This document shows, piece by piece, positions 1-11,600 of a stretch of 42,299 nucleotides of DNA. A program made the position numbers and the translations under genes. Numbering within the stretch: the first letter of the stretch is position 1; each line of letters opens with the position of its first letter. The DNA is taken from assembly GCA_963169235.1 (NCBI GenBank), contig CAUJCX010000001.1, forward strand, positions 1 through 42,299. Direction: 5' to 3'. The DNA comes from Actinomycetota bacterium. Lineage in GTDB: Bacteria > Actinomycetota > Thermoleophilia > Miltoncostaeales > Miltoncostaeaceae. The notes below the pieces were generated by a model. The model saw nothing but the letters and a program-made list of their open reading frames with translations, was not told the origin of the DNA and did not search any database.

Positions 1-135
1 GATCGCCAGGTCACGTCGCACTTCGTCTTTCAGCTGCTGCCAACCGGTGCCTTCATCGTCCAGGCGACGGCGCAGGGTGGCGGGCGACAGGCCGAACTGC
101 GCGGCCAAGGCCTCCAGCGTGGGTCCTTCGCCCGG
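1..135 (-). CDS. AraC-family regulator, HTH fragment (probably a chimeric contig end)
   Basis: Read on the minus strand from about 135 down to 1, the sequence encodes GPTLEALAAQFGLSP followed by ATLRRRLDDEGTGWQQLKDE and VRRDLAI. This is the first helix-turn-helix of an AraC/XylS regulator of the OruR-like type (LEALA..LG(V/L)SP.TL.RRL..EGT.(F/W)..L.DEVRR.LA). The frame runs off position 1, so only about 40-45 residues are present. Codons here (GAT, GAA, AAA, GGT, CGT) are less GC-biased than in the rest of the window. Read upstream past about 140, the frame loses all AraC character exactly where the plus-strand WecA-type frame becomes meaningful. The simplest reading is a foreign piece joined to the contig. 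A genuine rearrangement truncating both genes is the alternative. The family call is firm; the origin (pseudomonad-like codon use) is inference. Confidence 0.6.
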
Positions 136-138
136 TGA

Positions 139-1029
139 CGATGGGCCAAGCTGGCCGGCCAGGTGGCGTGCGCGGCCGTCCCCGTCTCGGCGGGTCTCAC
201 CATCGACCACATCACGGTGCCGCTGGTGGGCGTCGGCAACCTGGGGCTGCTGCAGTACCCGGTCACCATCGTGTGGTTCGTCGCCATCGTGAACATCATC
301 AACTTCATCGACGGCATGGACGGCCTGGCGGCCGGCGTCACGGGGCTGGGCGCCGTGACGTTCGCGGTCATCGCCGCGTCGCTCAACCGTCCCGAGGCCG
401 CCATCGCGGGCGCCGCCATCGCGGGCGCGTGCGCCGCGTTCCTGGTGTTCAACTTCCACCCCGCCACCATCTTCATGGGCGACTCGGGCGCCATGTTCCT
501 GGGGTTCATGACCGCGGGCATCTCGGTGAGCGGCGTGATGAAGACGACCGCCACGGTGGCGGTGGTGATCCCGCTGCTGGTGCTCGCCATCCCCATCCTC
601 GACACGTCGTTCGTGGTGCTGAAGCGGCTGAAGCACGGCCTGCCCGTGTACGCGGCCGACCGCTCGCACTTCCACCACCGCTTCTTCACCATCGGCTGGG
701 GGCAGCGCCGCACCGTGCTGACGTTGTACGCCTGGTGCGCGCTGATGGGGACGGTGGCCATGGCCATCCACTTCGTGCCGTACCGCGACCCGACCGGCGC
801 GCCGCAGGCCGCCGGCATCGCGGTGCTGGTGGCGGGAGCGCTGCTGGCGCTGGGGTGCGCGGCGTACCTGGTGTACGTGCTCGAGATCCTCAAGTGGCGC
901 AACACGCCGGTGGTGTCGATCGTGCGCGAGGGCAGGGCCGTGCGGGCCGAGCGCAGGCGGGCCGGGGCCGAGGGCGCGCCCCCGGACGGCGCCGAGCGGC
1001 GACGCCCGGCGGACCGTTCGCGGAGGTGA
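139..1029 (+). CDS. wecA: WecA/TagO-type undecaprenyl-phosphate sugar-1-phosphate transferase, 5' truncated
   Basis: Polytopic membrane enzyme of the MraY/WecA superfamily. It transfers a phospho-(N-acetyl)hexosamine from a UDP-sugar to undecaprenyl phosphate, the first step of many cell-envelope polymers. Visible signatures: RWAKLAGQ just after the join (139-162), NIINFIDGMDGLAAG (from 292), FNFHPATIFMGDSG (from 448), and ADRSHFHHRF (from 655), the histidine motif seen in WecA rather than MraY enzymes. Hydrophobic helices fill the spaces between. The N-terminal part, with its first helices and Asp-rich catalytic motif, is missing: the frame has a TGA at 136-138 and upstream sequence belongs to another gene. 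The C-terminal tail is long, basic and low-complexity (Arg/Ala/Gly). In many actinobacteria this gene lies just upstream of the atp operon, as here. Activity cannot be inferred for this fragment. Confidence 0.85.
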   Translation, partial: RWAKLAGQVACAAVPVSAGLTIDHITVPLVGVGNLGLLQYPVTIVWFVAIVNIINFIDGMDGLAAGVTGLGAVTFAVIAASLNRPEAAIAGAAIAGACAAFLVFNFHPATIFMGDSGAMFLGFMTAGISVSGVMKTTATVAVVIPLLVLAIPILDTSFVVLKRLKHGLPVYAADRSHFHHRFFTIGWGQRRTVLTLYAWCALMGTVAMAIHFVPYRDPTGAPQAAGIAVLVAGALLALGCAAYLVYVLEILKWRNTPVVSIVREGRAVRAERRRAGAEGAPPDGAERRRPADRSRR

Positions 1030-1340
1030 GGACGAAGGGTCCTCCACGGGGGGACGAGTGGCCCCGCACTAATGCGTAATCGACGATATCGCCACTGAAT
1101 CTTCGTGGAACGAGCAGTCCGCTGGTGACGTCGCGGGCGCCCGTCGTCGCTCCGCCGCCACCCCGCCCGCACCTCGTGGCAGTCGTCTCAAGCGGGCCGC
1201 GGGACGCGCTGCGGGGGTGGGCACCGGCCATCGCGAAGCTGGCATACTGCCGCCGAGCCCCGGGCCCGCCGTTCGTGCCGGGCCTTGACGCACGCGCCAG
1301 GAGCTGACTCGCGCCCTCCGATGAACCCCACCGCCCACAG
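1030..1340 (+). promoter_or_regulatory. Intergenic region upstream of the atp operon
   Basis: There is no convincing gene in these about 310 bases. A 6-bp hairpin (GAGGAC 1028-1033, GTCCTC 1039-1044, 5-nt loop) overlaps the stop of the transferase gene and could weakly attenuate transcription. A possible -10 hexamer CATACT (1243-1248) and an isolated TTGACG (1285-1290) lie in the second half, but they are not properly spaced relative to each other. The atp operon promoter is expected somewhere here; its exact position is unresolved. Confidence 0.35.
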
Positions 1341-1772
1341 ATGACCACGGCCGTCTACCCGTCACCGCGGGAGGGCGCGCTGCCCTTCACGGCCGCCATC
1401 CTGGGCACCATCGTCGCGCTGATCGCGCTGCCGGTGGTGCTGCTGGCGGGTGGCCCGCTGGCCGGGTGGATGCTGGGCTTCGGGTTGTGGGTCGCCAACT
1501 GGCTCGCCGTGCTCGCCACCAGCAAGTTCTCGCTGACCGCCTCGCCGACCACGGCCGTGGGCGTCACCGGCATCTCGCTGATGGCCCGCGCCTGGATCGT
1601 GGCGATCGTGCTGTTCATCGTGGCCATCCGCGTATCGGAGACCATCGCGCTGACCGCGGCGTTCGTCTTCCTCGCGGCCTTCACCTTCGACCTGGCGGGG
1701 AGGGCCCTGCTGTACGCGCTGCAGGCCGACCGCGCCGCCAATCCTTCTGCCGGGGACCGTTCCGAGTCATGA
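1341..1772 (+). CDS. AtpI-like small membrane protein at the head of the atp operon
   Basis: A 143-residue protein with four hydrophobic segments (roughly 18-36, 38-58, 76-98 and 101-128) and no soluble domain. Position and topology match ATP synthase protein I (AtpI), which helps assemble the c-ring or aids Mg2+ supply in other bacteria. Sequence similarity to AtpI is not strong enough to see by eye, so the assignment rests mainly on context. The ATG at 1341 is the only usable start, since an in-frame TGA lies at 1305-1307; no good ribosome binding site precedes it. The stop codon overlaps the atpB start as ATGA (1769-1772), implying translational coupling. It could alternatively be an unrelated membrane protein fixed in this position. 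Confidence 0.65.
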   Translation: MTTAVYPSPREGALPFTAAILGTIVALIALPVVLLAGGPLAGWMLGFGLWVANWLAVLATSKFSLTASPTTAVGVTGISLMARAWIVAIVLFIVAIRVSETIALTAAFVFLAAFTFDLAGRALLYALQADRAANPSAGDRSES

Positions 1773-2668
1773 CGCGACGCTCATTCCGTTCGGCCTATCT
1801 CGCGGCCGTCGTCACGCTGCTCGCAGCGCCGGCGTACGCGTTCGCGTCCGAGGGCGAGAAGTTCGACCCGTCCCTCGAGTTCAAGACGGCGCCGTACTTC
1901 GGTGAGCTGAAGGTCGGGCCGTTCGACTTCTCGATCAACAAGGCCGTCGTCTACCTGCTGCTGACCACGGTGATCCTGTGCGTCGGCGGCATCTGGGTGG
2001 TGCGCGGCGGGCTGAAGATGAAGCCCACCAAGGGTCAGAACGTCGTGGAGATGATCTACGAGTTCACCGAGAACCAGGTGGTACGGCCGGTGGTGCCCCA
2101 GAAGGGCGCGAAGCCCGGCATGCCGCGCTGGTTCCCGTACCTGGCCACGCTGTTCCTGTTCATCGCGGTCAACAATCTCATCAGCTTCATCCCGATGCCG
2201 ATGGGCCACGAGACCGGTACGTTCCCCGCCGGCCTGCCCGACCTCGGCCTGTACGCGGCGACGGCCAACATCAACGTGACGCTGACGCTGGCGATCATCA
2301 CGTTCCTCGCGACGCACGTGGTCGGCATCAAGACCCACGGTCCGTTCGGCTACTTCAAGACGTGGGTGCCGCACGGCGCTCCGGCTCCCGTGAAGCCGTT
2401 CGTCGCCAGCATCGAGGTGCTGTCGCAGCTCTTGCGGCTGGTCAGCCTCTCGGTGCGTCTGTTCGCCAACCTGCTGGCGGGCCACCTGCTGATCATCATG
2501 GCCGGCGGTTTCGCGGTGCTGGTCGGCAGCCTCATGGGTGCGCTGGGCATCCCGTTCGCCCTGTTTTTCTACGTGTTCGAGTGGGTGCTTGTGGCTGGGC
2601 TGCAGGCATTCATCTTCGCCCTGCTCTCGGGCGTGTACATCGGGTACGCGATCGAAGCCCCCCACTGA
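1769..2668 (+). CDS. atpB: F1Fo ATP synthase subunit a
   Basis: Subunit a of the Fo sector, forming the two proton half-channels facing the c-ring. The protein has 299 residues starting at the ATG overlapping the previous stop. The essential arginine lies in LSVRLFANLLAGH (Arg230 by codon position 2456-2458), equivalent to E. coli Arg210. Several transmembrane helices follow the usual pattern (about 60-80, 121-142, 165-187, 215-240, 243-270, 272-295). The N-terminus (MTRRSFRSAYLAAVVTLLAA then PAYAFAS) looks like a cleavable signal peptide before a periplasmic-side stretch, not present in E. coli AtpB but common in some other phyla. It is followed by atpE after 33 bases. The assignment is secure. 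Confidence 0.97.
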   Translation: MTRRSFRSAYLAAVVTLLAAPAYAFASEGEKFDPSLEFKTAPYFGELKVGPFDFSINKAVVYLLLTTVILCVGGIWVVRGGLKMKPTKGQNVVEMIYEFTENQVVRPVVPQKGAKPGMPRWFPYLATLFLFIAVNNLISFIPMPMGHETGTFPAGLPDLGLYAATANINVTLTLAIITFLATHVVGIKTHGPFGYFKTWVPHGAPAPVKPFVASIEVLSQLLRLVSLSVRLFANLLAGHLLIIMAGGFAVLVGSLMGALGIPFALFFYVFEWVLVAGLQAFIFALLSGVYIGYAIEAPH

Positions 2669-2683
2669 TCACCACTGACGTAA

Positions 2684-2953
<270 letters not shown>

Positions 2954-2978
2954 AGCACAGGCCGGGAGGTCGCGAGAC

Positions 2979-3527
2979 ATGGGTACCCCGCTTGCCGAGG
3001 TGCACGCACAGCACGCCGAGAACGTGCTCCTGGCTCCCAGCCCGGGGCTGATGATCTGGACGCTCGTCACGTTCGGTCTGTGCCTGTTCATCCTGACCAA
3101 GTACGTGTTCGGTCCCGTCGGGGCGATGCTCGAGAAGCGTCGTGCCGAGGTGGCCCAGAGCATCGACGAGGCCACCCGCAGCCGCGACGAGGCCGTCGCG
3201 CTGCTGGACGAGTACAAGGTGCGGCTGGCCGAGGCGCACAAGGAGGCCGACGCGCTGCGTGAGCGGGGCCGCAAGGAGGGCGAGCGCCGCGGGCACGAGA
3301 TCGTGGGGCAGGCTCAGGAGCAGCGCGAGCGCGTCCTCGCCGACACGCAGACGCAGCTCGACGCCCAGGCGCGCAGCGCCGCGTCCGGCCTGCGCGACGA
3401 CGTCGTCGGCCTGGCGATCGCCGCCGCGGCCAAGGCCACGCGCGGTGCGCTGAGCGAGGCCGACCACCGTCGCCTCATCGAGCAGGCCATCGACGAGGCC
3501 GACCTGTCGCGGCTGTCCCGGTCGTAG
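2979..3527 (+). CDS. atpF: F1Fo ATP synthase subunit b
   Basis: Peripheral stalk subunit b, 182 residues. A short N-terminus is followed by one membrane helix (about residues 25-47, PGLMIWTLVTFGLCLFIL then TKYVFGPV). A long charged helix rich in Glu, Arg, Ala and Gln (about 50-160) is expected to dimerise as a right-handed coiled coil. The C-terminal part contacts subunit delta. The gene starts at ATG 2979 with GGGAGG (2963-2968) upstream. Only one base separates its stop from the atpH start, so the two stalk proteins are coupled. Unlike mycobacteria, b and delta are separate genes here. Confidence 0.96.
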   Translation: MGTPLAEVHAQHAENVLLAPSPGLMIWTLVTFGLCLFILTKYVFGPVGAMLEKRRAEVAQSIDEATRSRDEAVALLDEYKVRLAEAHKEADALRERGRKEGERRGHEIVGQAQEQRERVLADTQTQLDAQARSAASGLRDDVVGLAIAAAAKATRGALSEADHRRLIEQAIDEADLSRLSRS

Positions 3528-3528
3528 C

Positions 3529-4083
3529 GTGAGCATCGCGACCACATACGCCGAGGCGCTGTACGAGGCGGCCCGCGACAGCGACGTCGTCGGCGACGTG
3601 GCGACCCAGTTGGGCGAGCTGCGTCAGGCCGTCAGCGACGTGCCGGAGCTCGCGCGCCTGCTGGGTGACCCGGACGTCGACACCGCCACGAAGAAGCGCA
3701 CGCTGGGCGCGCTGACCGAGGGCGCGACGCCGCTTGTGGCCAACTTCATGCAGGTGCTGCTCGACCGTGGCCGCGCCGACCTCATCGAGCCCATCGGCCG
3801 CGAGTTCGACGCGCGCGTCGCCCACGAGCAGGGGCGCCTGCGCGTGGTGGTGCGCACGGCCATCCCGATGCCGGACGACCTCACGCGCGACGTCATCGGC
3901 CGCCTCGAGCGCAACGCGGGGGGCCCCATCGACGTCGAGACGGTGGTCGACCCCTCCATCGTCGGCGGCGTGGTCATCGAGACCGAGACGGCCCGCGTGG
4001 ACGCCTCCGTGCGCCAGCGCCTGGACGCGATGAAGCTGTCGATGGCCCGTGCGTCCGTTCACGACGCGGTCGCGGCCGAGTAG
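3529..4083 (+). CDS. atpH: F1Fo ATP synthase subunit delta
   Basis: The 184-residue delta subunit (OSCP homologue) caps the F1 head and links it to the b stalk. The N-terminal helical domain begins SIATTYAEALYEAARD and the C-terminal domain contains RLRVVVRTAIPMPDD and VVDPSIVGGVVIETE, the typical delta signature (hDPsiiGGv). It starts with GTG at 3529, one base after the atpF stop, so translation probably depends on coupling. A 54-base gap with a purine-rich stretch leads to atpA. Confidence 0.96.
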   Translation: MSIATTYAEALYEAARDSDVVGDVATQLGELRQAVSDVPELARLLGDPDVDTATKKRTLGALTEGATPLVANFMQVLLDRGRADLIEPIGREFDARVAHEQGRLRVVVRTAIPMPDDLTRDVIGRLERNAGGPIDVETVVDPSIVGGVVIETETARVDASVRQRLDAMKLSMARASVHDAVAAE

Positions 4084-4137
4084 GCCCCTCCCAGTTCACA
4101 CGATGATTCATCCCACGGAAAGACGAGGACGCGACAG

Positions 4138-5742
4138 ATGAAGCTGCGACCCGACGAGATCACCAAGGTCCTGCGCGATCAGATCGAGCACTACCAGGAC
4201 CAGGTGGACGTCGAGGAGGTGGGTACCGTCCTGCAGGTCGGTGACGGTATCGCCCGCGTCCACGGCCTGCAGTCGTGCGTCGCGCTCGAGATGCTCGAGC
4301 TGCCGCACGGCGTCATGGGCCTGGCCCTCAACCTGGAAGAGGACAACGTCGGCGTCGTGCTGCTGGGCGACGACACCCTCATCAAGGAGGGTGACCAGGT
4401 CAAGCGCACCGGCAAGGTCATCCAGGTACCCGTGGGCGAGGCGCTGCTGGGCCGCGTGGTCGACCCGCTGGGCAACCCGCTCGACGACATGGGCCCCATC
4501 GAGACCGAGACGTACCGGCCGGTCGAGTTCAAGGCTCCCGGCGTGGTGCAGCGCCAGCCGGTGAACGAGCCCCTGCAGACGGGCATCAAGGCCATCGACG
4601 CGCTCATCCCCATCGGCCGTGGCCAGCGCGAGCTGATCATCGGCGACCGTGGCACGGGCAAGACGACGATCGCGGTCGACACCATCATCAACCAGCGCGG
4701 CCAGGGCGTGAAGTGCTTCTACGTCGCCATCGGCCAGAAGGCGTCCACGGTGGCCCAGGTGGTCGCCCGCCTGAAGGCCGCAGGCGCCATGGAGTACACC
4801 ACCGTGGTGGTCGCGTCGGCGTCCGCGTCGGCGCCGCTGAAGTACCTGGCCCCGTACTCCGGCTGCGCGATGGCCGAGCACTTCCTGTTCGACGGCCAGC
4901 ACGCCCTGTGCGTGTACGACGACCTCTCCAAGCAGGCCGACGCCTACCGCCAGATGTCGCTGCTGCTGCGGCGCCCGCCCGGCCGTGAGGCCTTCCCCGG
5001 CGACGTGTTCTACCTGCACAGCCGGCTGCTGGAGCGCGCCTGCAAGATCAACGACGCGCTGGGCGGCGGCTCCATCACCGCGCTGCCCATCATCGAGACG
5101 CAGGCCGGTGACGTGTCGGCCTACATCCCGACCAACGTGATCTCCATCACGGACGGCCAGATCTTCCTCGAGGCCAAGCTCTTCTTCTCGGGCGTGCGGC
5201 CCGCCGTGAACGTGGGCATCTCGGTGTCGCGCGTGGGTGGTTCGGCCCAGGTGAAGGCCATGCGCTCGGTGGCCGGCCGCCTGAAGCTCGAGCTGGCCCA
5301 GTACCGCGACCTCGAGGCGTTCGCGCAGTTCGGGTCCGACCTCGACGCGTCCACCCAGGCCACGCTGGCCCGCGGTGCCCGCCTGGTCGCCACGCTCAAC
5401 CAGCCGGCGTACAACCCGTGGCCGGTGGAGGAGCAGGTCGCCATCATCTACGCGGCCGGCAACGGCTACCTCGACACCGTCGACCCCGCGGACGTGCCGC
5501 GCGTCAACGAGTCGTTCCGCGACGCCCTGCGCGAGGAGGGCACCATCCTCGCCGCCATCCGCGACACGAAGCAGCTGAGCGACGAGACCACCGGCAAGCT
5601 GGACGAGCTGCTGAAGCGCGTCGCCGGCGACATCATCCCCAAGGGGTCCGACGTCACCGCGCAGCAGGCCGAGGCGGACGAGGCCGTGGACACCGCGCAG
5701 GCGGAGGCCGAGGCGGACGTGGCCGAGAAGGACGAGGTCTAG
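4138..5742 (+). CDS. atpA: F1Fo ATP synthase subunit alpha
   Basis: Non-catalytic nucleotide-binding subunit of the F1 hexamer, 534 residues. Walker A is GDRGTGKT (169-176), and the arginine finger that completes the catalytic site is in [10 protein letters not shown] (Arg365). The N-terminal beta-barrel ([18 protein letters not shown]) and the C-terminal helical domain ending [13 protein letters not shown] are standard. Past residue about 505 there is an acidic Ala/Glu/Asp tail to the end, with low-complexity sequence absent from E. coli. Actinobacterial alpha subunits often carry such extensions, and in mycobacteria the extension suppresses ATP hydrolysis; whether this one does is unknown. 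The gene is preceded by a weak GACGAGG ribosome site. Confidence 0.98.
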   Translation: MKLRPDEITKVLRDQIEHYQDQVDVEEVGTVLQVGDGIARVHGLQSCVALEMLELPHGVMGLALNLEEDNVGVVLLGDDTLIKEGDQVKRTGKVIQVPVGEALLGRVVDPLGNPLDDMGPIETETYRPVEFKAPGVVQRQPVNEPLQTGIKAIDALIPIGRGQRELIIGDRGTGKTTIAVDTIINQRGQGVKCFYVAIGQKASTVAQVVARLKAAGAMEYTTVVVASASASAPLKYLAPYSGCAMAEHFLFDGQHALCVYDDLSKQADAYRQMSLLLRRPPGREAFPGDVFYLHSRLLERACKINDALGGGSITALPIIETQAGDVSAYIPTNVISITDGQIFLEAKLFFSGVRPAVNVGISVSRVGGSAQVKAMRSVAGRLKLELAQYRDLEAFAQFGSDLDASTQATLARGARLVATLNQPAYNPWPVEEQVAIIYAAGNGYLDTVDPADVPRVNESFRDALREEGTILAAIRDTKQLSDETTGKLDELLKRVAGDIIPKGSDVTAQQAEADEAVDTAQAEAEADVAEKDEV

Positions 5743-5749
5743 CCCGGCC

Positions 5750-8072
<2,323 letters not shown>

Positions 8073-8076
8073 GCCG

Positions 8077-8508
8077 ATGTCGACGGCCACCGGTGATCGC
8101 AAGGTTCTGGGGGTGAGGCTGCTCACCCCCGAGGGCATCGTGTTCGACGACCAGGCCACCATGGTGGTGGCCCCGGGCGTCGCCGGCGAGGTGGGCCTCC
8201 TGGCCCGCCACGAGCCGCTGGTCGCCGCCCTGCGCTTCGGTGAGACCCGCATCCACGTCAGCGAGGGCGAGACCCGCACGTTCGCGACGTCGGAGGGGTA
8301 CCTCAGCATCGGCGAGGACCGCGTGTTCATCCTGGTCGAGCAGGCCGAGGAGCTGGGTCAGATCGACGTGGCGCGGGCCGAGAACGCCCTGCGCCGCGCG
8401 CAGGAGAACCTCGAGGGCGCAGGCGACGACGAGGCCGCCCGCGACGTGTACCAGGCGGCGCTACGCCGGGCCGAGAACCGCCTCAAGGTGGCGCAGAAGA
8501 GCAGGTAG
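8077..8508 (+). CDS. atpC: F1Fo ATP synthase subunit epsilon
   Basis: The 143-residue epsilon subunit closes the operon. The N-terminal beta-sandwich (VRLLTPEGIVFDDQATMVVA, GEVGLLARHEPLVAAL) binds the rotor and c-ring. The C-terminal helical hairpin (from about residue 92: IDVARAENALRRAQENLEGA and onward) is full-length, so it could act as the inhibitory element on ATP hydrolysis. ATG 8077 lies four bases after the atpD stop. A strong hairpin follows 12 bases after the stop. Confidence 0.96.
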   Translation: MSTATGDRKVLGVRLLTPEGIVFDDQATMVVAPGVAGEVGLLARHEPLVAALRFGETRIHVSEGETRTFATSEGYLSIGEDRVFILVEQAEELGQIDVARAENALRRAQENLEGAGDDEAARDVYQAALRRAENRLKVAQKSR

Positions 8509-8520
8509 GCGCGGTGCGCA

Positions 8521-8552
8521 CGCGGCCCGGGAGCACTCCTCCCCGGGCCGCG
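8521..8552. terminator. Hairpin terminator between convergent atpC and propeller gene
   Basis: A perfect 11-bp GC stem: CGCGGCCCGGG (8521-8531) pairs with CCCGGGCCGCG (8542-8552) across a 10-base loop. No T-run follows on either strand. It sits 12 bases after the atpC stop and 51 bases from the end of the opposing gene, so it could serve both strands. Lack of a U-tract leaves the mechanism open. Confidence 0.7.
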
Positions 8553-8603
8553 CGCATCGCTGTCATCGGCGTGTGGCGGGGCCGCGGGGCGACCGGGGTC
8601 CCG

Positions 8604-11600
8604 TTACTTTTGGGCGCGGTAGACGGGGCCTTCGGGGGTGGTGAGCAGGGCGCGGACGCGGGTTGCCTTGGGGGCGCGGCGGGCGGTGTTGAGGGTGACG
8701 CGGATGTGGGCTCCGGCGCGGACGGGGATGACCACGACGTTGCGGGCGCGGCGTAGTTTGGTGGTGCCGATGGTGGTGCCGCGCTGCATGGCGACCGTGT
8801 GTCCGCGTTTGTCGATGAGCACGATGCTGAGGCGTCCGCCGAGGACGGCGTTGACGGTGGCGCTGACGCGGCTGCCCTTTTTGCCGCGGCGCGTGATTTT
8901 GGTGGTGGTGGGCATGGTGATGGCGTCGGTGCACGTGAGGGTGCGGGGCATCTTCTGGGTGGTGGCGATGCGGCTTGACAGGCGTCGCTTGATGCCGGTC
9001 TTGGTGGTGAACCTCACGGTGACGCGGGCTTTGCGTGACAGGCGGGCCTTGGTGCGCAGGCTCATCAGCACGGGCTTGGTGGTGCGTTGCATGCGGATCT
9101 GGCGGGAGCCGGTGTGCAGGGTGACGCGTCCGATGCGGGAGTTCTTGGTGAGCCTGATGCGGCGGTTGCCGTCGGTGAGGATGATCACGGGGCGGGCCTT
9201 GGTGGCGCCGAGGGCGACGCTTGCGGTGATGGTTTTGCCGCGCAGGCCGCGCCGCCAGGGCTGGATGATCCAGTTACCTCCGCCCTTGGCCTTCGCACCG
9301 TTGACCAGGCACGACGTGTCCTTGGACACGGGGGCCGGGGCCCCGCCGCCGTCCGTGGAAGGGGCGGGAGTCGGGGTACCGCCACCCGTGCCGTCCGTGG
9401 AAGGGGCGGGAGCCGGGGTGCCGCCACCGCCGCCGTCCGTGGGCGGGGTGGGAGCCGGGGCATTGCCGCCGTTGTTGCCCCCGTTGTTGCCGCCGTTGTT
9501 GTTGCCGTTGCCAGGGTCGGTGGCCTTCTTGGCCTCCACCGGGTTGCCCGGGGGCGACAACAAGATCACCGGGTCGCTGCCGTCGACGTTGGCGCTGCCG
9601 ATGGTGGCGAACCGGATGACGTGACCGACGTCATCGGCGGTGGTGGTGTACGTGGTGCCGGTGGCACCGCTGATCTCCACGCAGTTCTTGCCGTCCTTGT
9701 CGCAGCGCATCCAGCTCTGGCGCGTGGTCGCCGGCGCGGGGGTCGCCCAGGTGCCGGGGGTGGCCGTCAGCTTGTCGCCCTCCGTCGTGCCGCCACTGGT
9801 CGACCCGGACGTGCCGTTCGAGACCGCGGGGTCGGAGGCGGCCTCGGGCCAGGCCAGGTCGTCGACGGCGGCGACGCCGGTTGCGGCCGTTCCGTTACTG
9901 GAGCCGAACAGGCCGCCCAGCCACACCTGGCCACCGCCGACGAACATCGCCTGAGGGGCGGACGTGGTGGTCGGGGTCCACGTGGGGTGGAGGGTGCCGG
10001 ACGCCGACACGGCGGCGAGCCTCTTGCGGGCCTGGCCGTTGACCTGCGTGAAGTTGCCCGCCAGGTAGACGGTGTCACCCGAGAGGCCGATCATGGTCAC
10101 GTCCGCGTTCGCGCCGGGATCCCACGACGTCGCGACGCCCGTCGTGGCGTCGACGGCGGCGACGTGCGACCGCGCCACGGGGCTGCCCGAGCTGGCCTTC
10201 AGCTGGGTGAACGCCCCGCCGAGGTAGACGGTGCTCCCCATCGCCCTGACCGCCAGCACGCTGGACGCGGTGTCGGAGGGGTCGGGGTCCCACGCGGTCG
10301 CGAGACCCGTGGTGGCGTCGACCGCGCCCACGCGCATGCGCGGCTGGCCTCCGACCGCGGTGAAGTCCCCTGCGAGGTACACCACCCCGTTGGCGACATC
10401 GAGCGCCCGCACGGGCGTCGGGAGGAAGCCGGCCGTCTTCACCGGGTTCGGGTCCCAGTTCGTGGCCGCACCCGTCGTGGGGTCCACGGCGGCCAGGCCG
10501 GCACGGTTTGTCGTGCCGATCTTTGTGAAGTCGCCCCCCAGGTACACGGTCGTGCCCGTCGCCTTGATGGTGGTGAGGCTGCCGCTCACGTTGGGGTTGA
10601 ACGCGGTGACGTTGCCACTGGTGAGGTCCACGGCGGCCGCCCGGTTGCGGGTCACGCCGCCCACCTTGGTGAAGGAGCCGCCCAGGTACCACGTGTTCCC
10701 CACGCGGCTCGTCGTCATCACGTTCCCGTCGGCGCCCGGGTCCCAGGCCGTCGGCGCACCGGTGTTCGCGTTCATCGCCGCCAGGTGGTCACGCGCGACG
10801 CCGTCGGCGACCCCGGACGCATCCGTGGCGTACACGCTGTTGCCCGAGGCCACCACCGTGCCGAAGCTCCCGAGCTGGTTGGTCCAGCCCTTGGCCCCCG
10901 TGGCGGCGTCGTACGCGCTGATCGTTGTGGGGTTGAGGAAGCGGACGTAGACCGTGGAGCCCGACACGGCGATGCCGCTCCCCTGGCCGGCCGCGCCGTT
11001 GTTGACCTGCCACGTGGCGTCGAGCGCCCCCGTCGCGGCGTCGACCCGCGCGGCACCGCCCCGCTGGTAGAGGGGGCTCGACAGGACGCCCCCGCCGGCG
11101 ACGTAGACCTGCGATCCGTCCAGGGCCAGCTGGGTGACGGTGAGGCCGCTGCTGGTCCAGTTCCAGGCGCGGCGCAGCGTGCCGTCGGTACCGATCTTGG
11201 CGAGGCCGAAGCGGCTGGCCGAGTTGATCGCGGTGAACGTCCCGCCCAGGATGAGGTCGCCGTCCGGCGCGACGACCATCGACGACACGCTGCCGGTGCC
11301 GGACGAGTTGGACGTGTCGGCGCTCCATCCGTTGTCCACGGTGCCGTTGGTGTCGTCGACCTTCGCGACCGACGTGTGGCCGGCGCCGCCGACCTGGGTG
11401 AAGTTCCCGCCCAGGTACACGGCGCCGCCGCTCACGACGATCGCGTTGACGGTCGTGGTACCGGAGTCGGTCGCGACGTCGGGAGCCCACGCGTCGAGCG
11501 TGGTGGCGCCGAGGTCGATACGGGCGGCGTGCGCCCGCGGCTGGCCGTCGACCTGGGTGAACAGGCCCCCGATGTAGAGCTTGCCGCCGTCGACGGCCAG

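Noticed and set aside
1769-1771. Starting atpB further upstream, inside atpI
   Set aside because: The frame stays open to 1466, but residues before MTRRSF are antisense-like Arg/Gly sequence within atpI. The ATGA overlap and signal peptide fit ATG 1769.
9349-9510. Regularly spaced short repeats that might suggest a CRISPR or VNTR array
   Set aside because: The copies are contiguous, multiples of three and in frame with the linker of a secreted protein. There are no unique spacers and no cas genes.
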